Assembly (NCBI GenBank): GCA_964510205.1
Contig: CAZEBW010000052.1
Span: 1-25,674 of the forward strand
Reading direction: 5' to 3'
DNA length: 25,674 nucleotides
From: CAZEBW01 sp964510205
Lineage (GTDB): Bacteria; Chloroflexota; Anaerolineae; VGOG01
Part shown: piece by piece, positions 23,393-25,674 of the stretch
Position numbering within the stretch: position 1 is the stretch's first letter
Layout of the letters: each line of letters begins with the position of its first letter
The notes under the pieces: model-generated
What the model was told of the DNA's origin: nothing
The model's database searches: none
The model's input: the letters and a program-made list of their open reading frames with translations, nothing else
Position numbers and translations under genes: made by a program

Positions 23393-24754
23393 TCAACGAG
23401 AACCGTGCCTCACTGCCCTCGCCCACTCTTCCCACTCCTCGTCCGTACCCCACTCCCCTTGCCAGGCCGAGTCGGTGGTGGCGTAGCTGTAGTAGCCGCG
23501 CGGTTGGTGATCGCAGTCCGTACCGCCTGCGCACGCCAAGCCGGCCCAACGCCTGGGATCGTACCAGCTCTGGCGGGACCTGGGGCGATGGGAGCCGGGC
23601 TCGATGGTGTAGAGCGGACCGCGCGGGGCGTTTTCGCGCATCAGCAGGTCGCGGATGTAGGCTCCCCAGAAGCCATCGAAGAACAGCCAATCGGGCTCGG
23701 TCTCGGTGAGGACGCGCGGCCCGCTCCAGCCGCCGGGACCGATCTCCTGGCCATCGCCCAGCGCGTAATCATTCACCCCAAAGAGGCCTAGGCCAAGCTG
23801 GTAGACGGCGGGCTCGAAATAGCAGGCGTGGGAGCCGCGCGCCACGTAAACCACTGGGTGCTCGCGGGCCTCATCCGCACAGACGATGTCCTGCCAAGCG
23901 CGGGTCTGCTGGCTGTGATGGGCCGAGTAAGCGGCGTATCTGGGTCGCCACTGGCCATCCTCCTGGGCCAGGTAGATCGAGATGCGCTCCCAGTCCCCCT
24001 CGTGGTTGTTGGTGCCCCGCACGGCGGTGCGGAAGTCGTTGAAGGCGTAGAAGAACCAATATTGGATGACGCGATAGCCACACTGGTTCTTCAACACCCG
24101 CCCGTAGTAACAAACCTCTCGCTCCCCATCCCACAGGGTCAGCTCGTCGTATTTGCGGCTGGCCTCGTCGTCGCTGCCGCGCGGCAGGAACCAGTGGCGG
24201 ATCAGACGCCGATCCCAGGGCGCGATGGTCTCCGAAAAATGAAGGAACAACATGCCGGGGTTGAGCCAGGCCGAACGGAAGCGGCGCAGCCGGGATTCGA
24301 GGAGGCGACGGGCCTGTTCGACGGGATAACCCGATGGGGATTGGGCGTGCGCGAGCTGACGCTGGACGTGCTGCATCCGCACGTACCCATCCTCCGCCGC
24401 GCTCCGCCGCCAGTGCACGCCAGCGCTGTTCAATAGCCCACTGACGTCATCCTGATCCACTTCGGTGTTGAGTTGGATGTGCGGGCGACTACGCAGCAGC
24501 TCAAACAGGCCTGGCATGGCGCGCTTCTCATAAGGCGTGCCCCCGATGTCCTCCCCCTCCCGGCTCCTGAGGGGGATGTACCAGATAGTGCTGAACAGCA
24601 GGTACAGGATGGCGCTCATCGGGAAAAAGCGCTCGCCCTGGTGGAAGCGCAGCACGGGTTCGTACTTGCGCAGCAGGCGCCGGATCTCGTCCTCCTCCGC
24701 AGGGTCCAGGTGCACGCTGCGCTGCTCGAATTCCTCGACGACCTTCTGAATCAT
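23393..24754 (-). CDS. Vps62-like domain protein of unknown function
   Basis: The 453-residue protein shows the features I associate with the Vps62/DUF946 family: YEPVLRFHQGERFFPMSA (31-48), NNHEGDWERISIYL (249-262) and VVYVARGSHACYF (301-313), then a Gly-rich C-terminal part. No signal peptide or membrane anchor is evident, though a hydrophobic stretch lies at about 46-60 (MSAILYLLFSTIWYIPL). The start at 24754 (MIQKVVEEF) is chosen because homologous-looking sequence begins there and a G-rich GGGGGGATG site precedes it; an upstream extension to 24892 overlaps the hydrolase remnant region. The function is not known, and nothing in the neighbourhood explains it. No frameshift seen. Confidence 0.7.
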   Translation of the reverse strand: MIQKVVEEFEQRSVHLDPAEEDEIRRLLRKYEPVLRFHQGERFFPMSAILYLLFSTIWYIPLRSREGEDIGGTPYEKRAMPGLFELLRSRPHIQLNTEVDQDDVSGLLNSAGVHWRRSAAEDGYVRMQHVQRQLAHAQSPSGYPVEQARRLLESRLRRFRSAWLNPGMLFLHFSETIAPWDRRLIRHWFLPRGSDDEASRKYDELTLWDGEREVCYYGRVLKNQCGYRVIQYWFFYAFNDFRTAVRGTNNHEGDWERISIYLAQEDGQWRPRYAAYSAHHSQQTRAWQDIVCADEAREHPVVYVARGSHACYFEPAVYQLGLGLFGVNDYALGDGQEIGPGGWSGPRVLTETEPDWLFFDGFWGAYIRDLLMRENAPRGPLYTIEPGSHRPRSRQSWYDPRRWAGLACAGGTDCDHQPRGYYSYATTDSAWQGEWGTDEEWEEWARAVRHGSR

Positions 24755-24806
24755 CTCACCATCCCCCCTGGTCACAGGCATCTGGCACACCTGCGCGGCT
24801 CCGCTT

Positions 24807-24989
24807 TCAAACGATCCGAAGTTCCAGCGTCTGACCCCGTGCCAGCGGGACCGGCTCGCAGCCCAGCTCGCGCACCCCGGCGGCAAAGCCATCCACGTCG
24901 GCCGGGCGGTGGTAAAAGAGAATGTCCCAGTTGTGGTGCACCGGTATAACCCTCTGCGGGGCGATGACCTCCACCTCGCGTCTAAGGTG
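24807..24989 (-). pseudogene. 3' remnant of a metallo-beta-lactamase-fold hydrolase
   Basis: About 60 residues in frame (HLRREVEVIAPQRVIPVHH, then NWDILFYHRPADVDGFAAG) look like the C-terminal end of UlaG-type metallo-hydrolases, in which IP.HH/HW precedes the last helix and a closing Pxx..L strand. The N-terminal two thirds, including the HxHxDH metal site, are absent. Upstream, the frame runs into antisense-like translation of the neighbouring FGE-type gene. The junction is within a few bases of that gene's stop codon. It is read as a deletion or replacement remnant. Confidence 0.65.
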
Positions 24990-25674
24990 AGCTAGGGGAA
25001 GCCGCCACCCGAAAGCCGAAGTAGCTGATGCGAACGTCCGGGGCGCCTCCGTAGCGGTCAACGCAGCGGGCATCGCCCTCATAGCCATACCAAGACCCGC
25101 CCCGCAGCACTCGCCTGTCCCCGGAATCAGGCCCTGGAGGGTTTCGATCAGGCGCGCGACTGTAGTAATCGGCGTCATACCAATCGGCCACCCACTCCCA
25201 CACGTTGCCCGCCATGTCGTAGGCCCCGTAGGGACTCTTCCCAGCCTCGTAATGCCCCACGGGGGCGGTATCACGGTATCCATCATCCACGCTCGAATCC
25301 TTCCAAGCCTGCTCACAGTTCACGTCACAGTAGTTCAGCTTGCTCCCGTCCGGCGCACTGTTCCCCCAGGGATACTCCCTCCCATCGGTGCCCCGCGCCG
25401 CCTTCTCCCACTCCGCTTCCGTGGGAAGGCGCACGCCCGCCCATTGGCAATAGGCCTGGGCATCGTTCCAACTGACCTGGACGACGGGATGATCCATCTT
25501 GCCCTCGATGCTGCTGTCCGGTCCCTGCGGATGACGCCAGTCGGCCCCCTCCACTTCCTCCCAGTCCTCGCCTGTCCAGGCCCACCCCCATCCCGCCGCC
25601 TCGGCGTCGGTGGTGTAGCCAGTGGCATCCACAAACTGCGCGAACTGCTCGTTGGTGACCTCGTACTTGCCGAT
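24982..25674 (-). CDS. Formylglycine-generating-enzyme-like (FGE-sulfatase) protein, partial
   Basis: The visible 230 residues begin IGKYEVTNEQFAQF at the right edge, so the start lies outside. The domain then shows HPVVQVSWNDAQAYCQWAG, LPTEAEWEKAARG, the YPWGN box, PYGAYDMAGNVWEWVADW and RVLRGGSW, and ends GFRVAASPSSP. In true FGE two cysteines lie shortly after GGS. Here only one (in DARCVDR) is present and the other position is Tyr, so sulfatase-activating chemistry is doubtful. The family also includes EgtB- and PvdO-like iron enzymes and non-catalytic modules. The stop codon overlaps the hydrolase remnant by eight bases, in another frame. Confidence 0.9.
   Translation of the reverse strand: MGKYEVTNEQFAQFVDATGYTTDAEAAGWGWAWTGEDWEEVEGADWRHPQGPDSSIEGKMDHPVVQVSWNDAQAYCQWAGVRLPTEAEWEKAARGTDGREYPWGNSAPDGSKLNYCDVNCEQAWKDSSVDDGYRDTAPVGHYEAGKSPYGAYDMAGNVWEWVADWYDADYYSRAPDRNPPGPDSGDRRVLRGGSWYGYEGDARCVDRYGGAPDVRISYFGFRVAASPSSP

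Noticed and set aside
24807..25316. A single 169-codon protein spanning the hydrolase remnant and upstream sequence
   Set aside because: The first two thirds is an alternative-frame reading of the FGE-like gene; only the last 60 codons resemble a protein family.

Overview
This window looks like a piece of a high-GC, repeat-rich bacterial chromosome, most plausibly from the Chloroflexota (Anaerolineae or relatives). That is an inference from gene content (a GldA/GldFG/DUF4340 transporter operon, a TumE-type toxin-antitoxin pair, a PrsW-like protease, a MenA/UbiA-like prenyltransferase) and from the many small palindromic and short-word repeats in and between genes. No rRNA, tRNA or CRISPR array was seen. 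A run of exactly 100 N (16980-17079) shows that this is a scaffold with an assembly gap.

Layout. 1-137 is the end of a GGDEF protein. 193-3822 is mfd (transcription-repair coupling factor), which carries three repeat-like insertions inside its reading frame. 3823-4185 is gene-free and full of repeats. On the minus strand from 8044 down to 4186 lie a PrsW-like membrane protease (strong promoter, TTG start), a lone ABC-2 permease and an AlbA_2/ATPase/winged-helix regulator. 8045-8435 is gene-free, with degenerate repeats and two divergent promoters. 8436-9476 is homoserine dehydrogenase. It converges on a UbiA-family prenyltransferase (9583-10512, minus), preceded by an ArfB-like ribosome-rescue factor (10694-11131, minus). 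11340-15677 (minus) is a 1445-aa type IIG (Eco57I-like) restriction-modification enzyme with in-frame repeats and an AT-richer target-recognition section.

The main object of interest is 15678-17240: a REP-associated tyrosine transposase (RAYT, HUH family) between near-identical repeat blocks made of hairpins. Several hairpins have a GTAG foot and the same CTTCA loop on different stems, which is the architecture of REP/BIME elements. A degenerate cluster of the same family lies at 11180-11339. The N gap interrupts a third copy of the repeat block.

After the repeats comes a plus-strand operon with a good sigma70-type promoter: GldA-like ATPase (17403-18335), a fused GldF-GldG permease/auxiliary protein with a duplicated periplasmic domain (18503-21388), and a DUF4340 protein (21442-22449). 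Together they should form one ABC exporter-like complex. The minus-strand TumE toxin/antitoxin pair follows (22603-23275) with its own promoter and terminator, then a Vps62-like protein of unknown role (23393-24754), a 3' remnant of a metallo-beta-lactamase-fold hydrolase (24807-24989), and a formylglycine-generating-enzyme-like protein that runs off the right edge.

The unifying theme is small-repeat colonisation. At least one repeat type is palindromic, 33 nt long (16-1-16) and in frame inside two unrelated genes (mfd and the restriction enzyme), adding similar short peptides to both.
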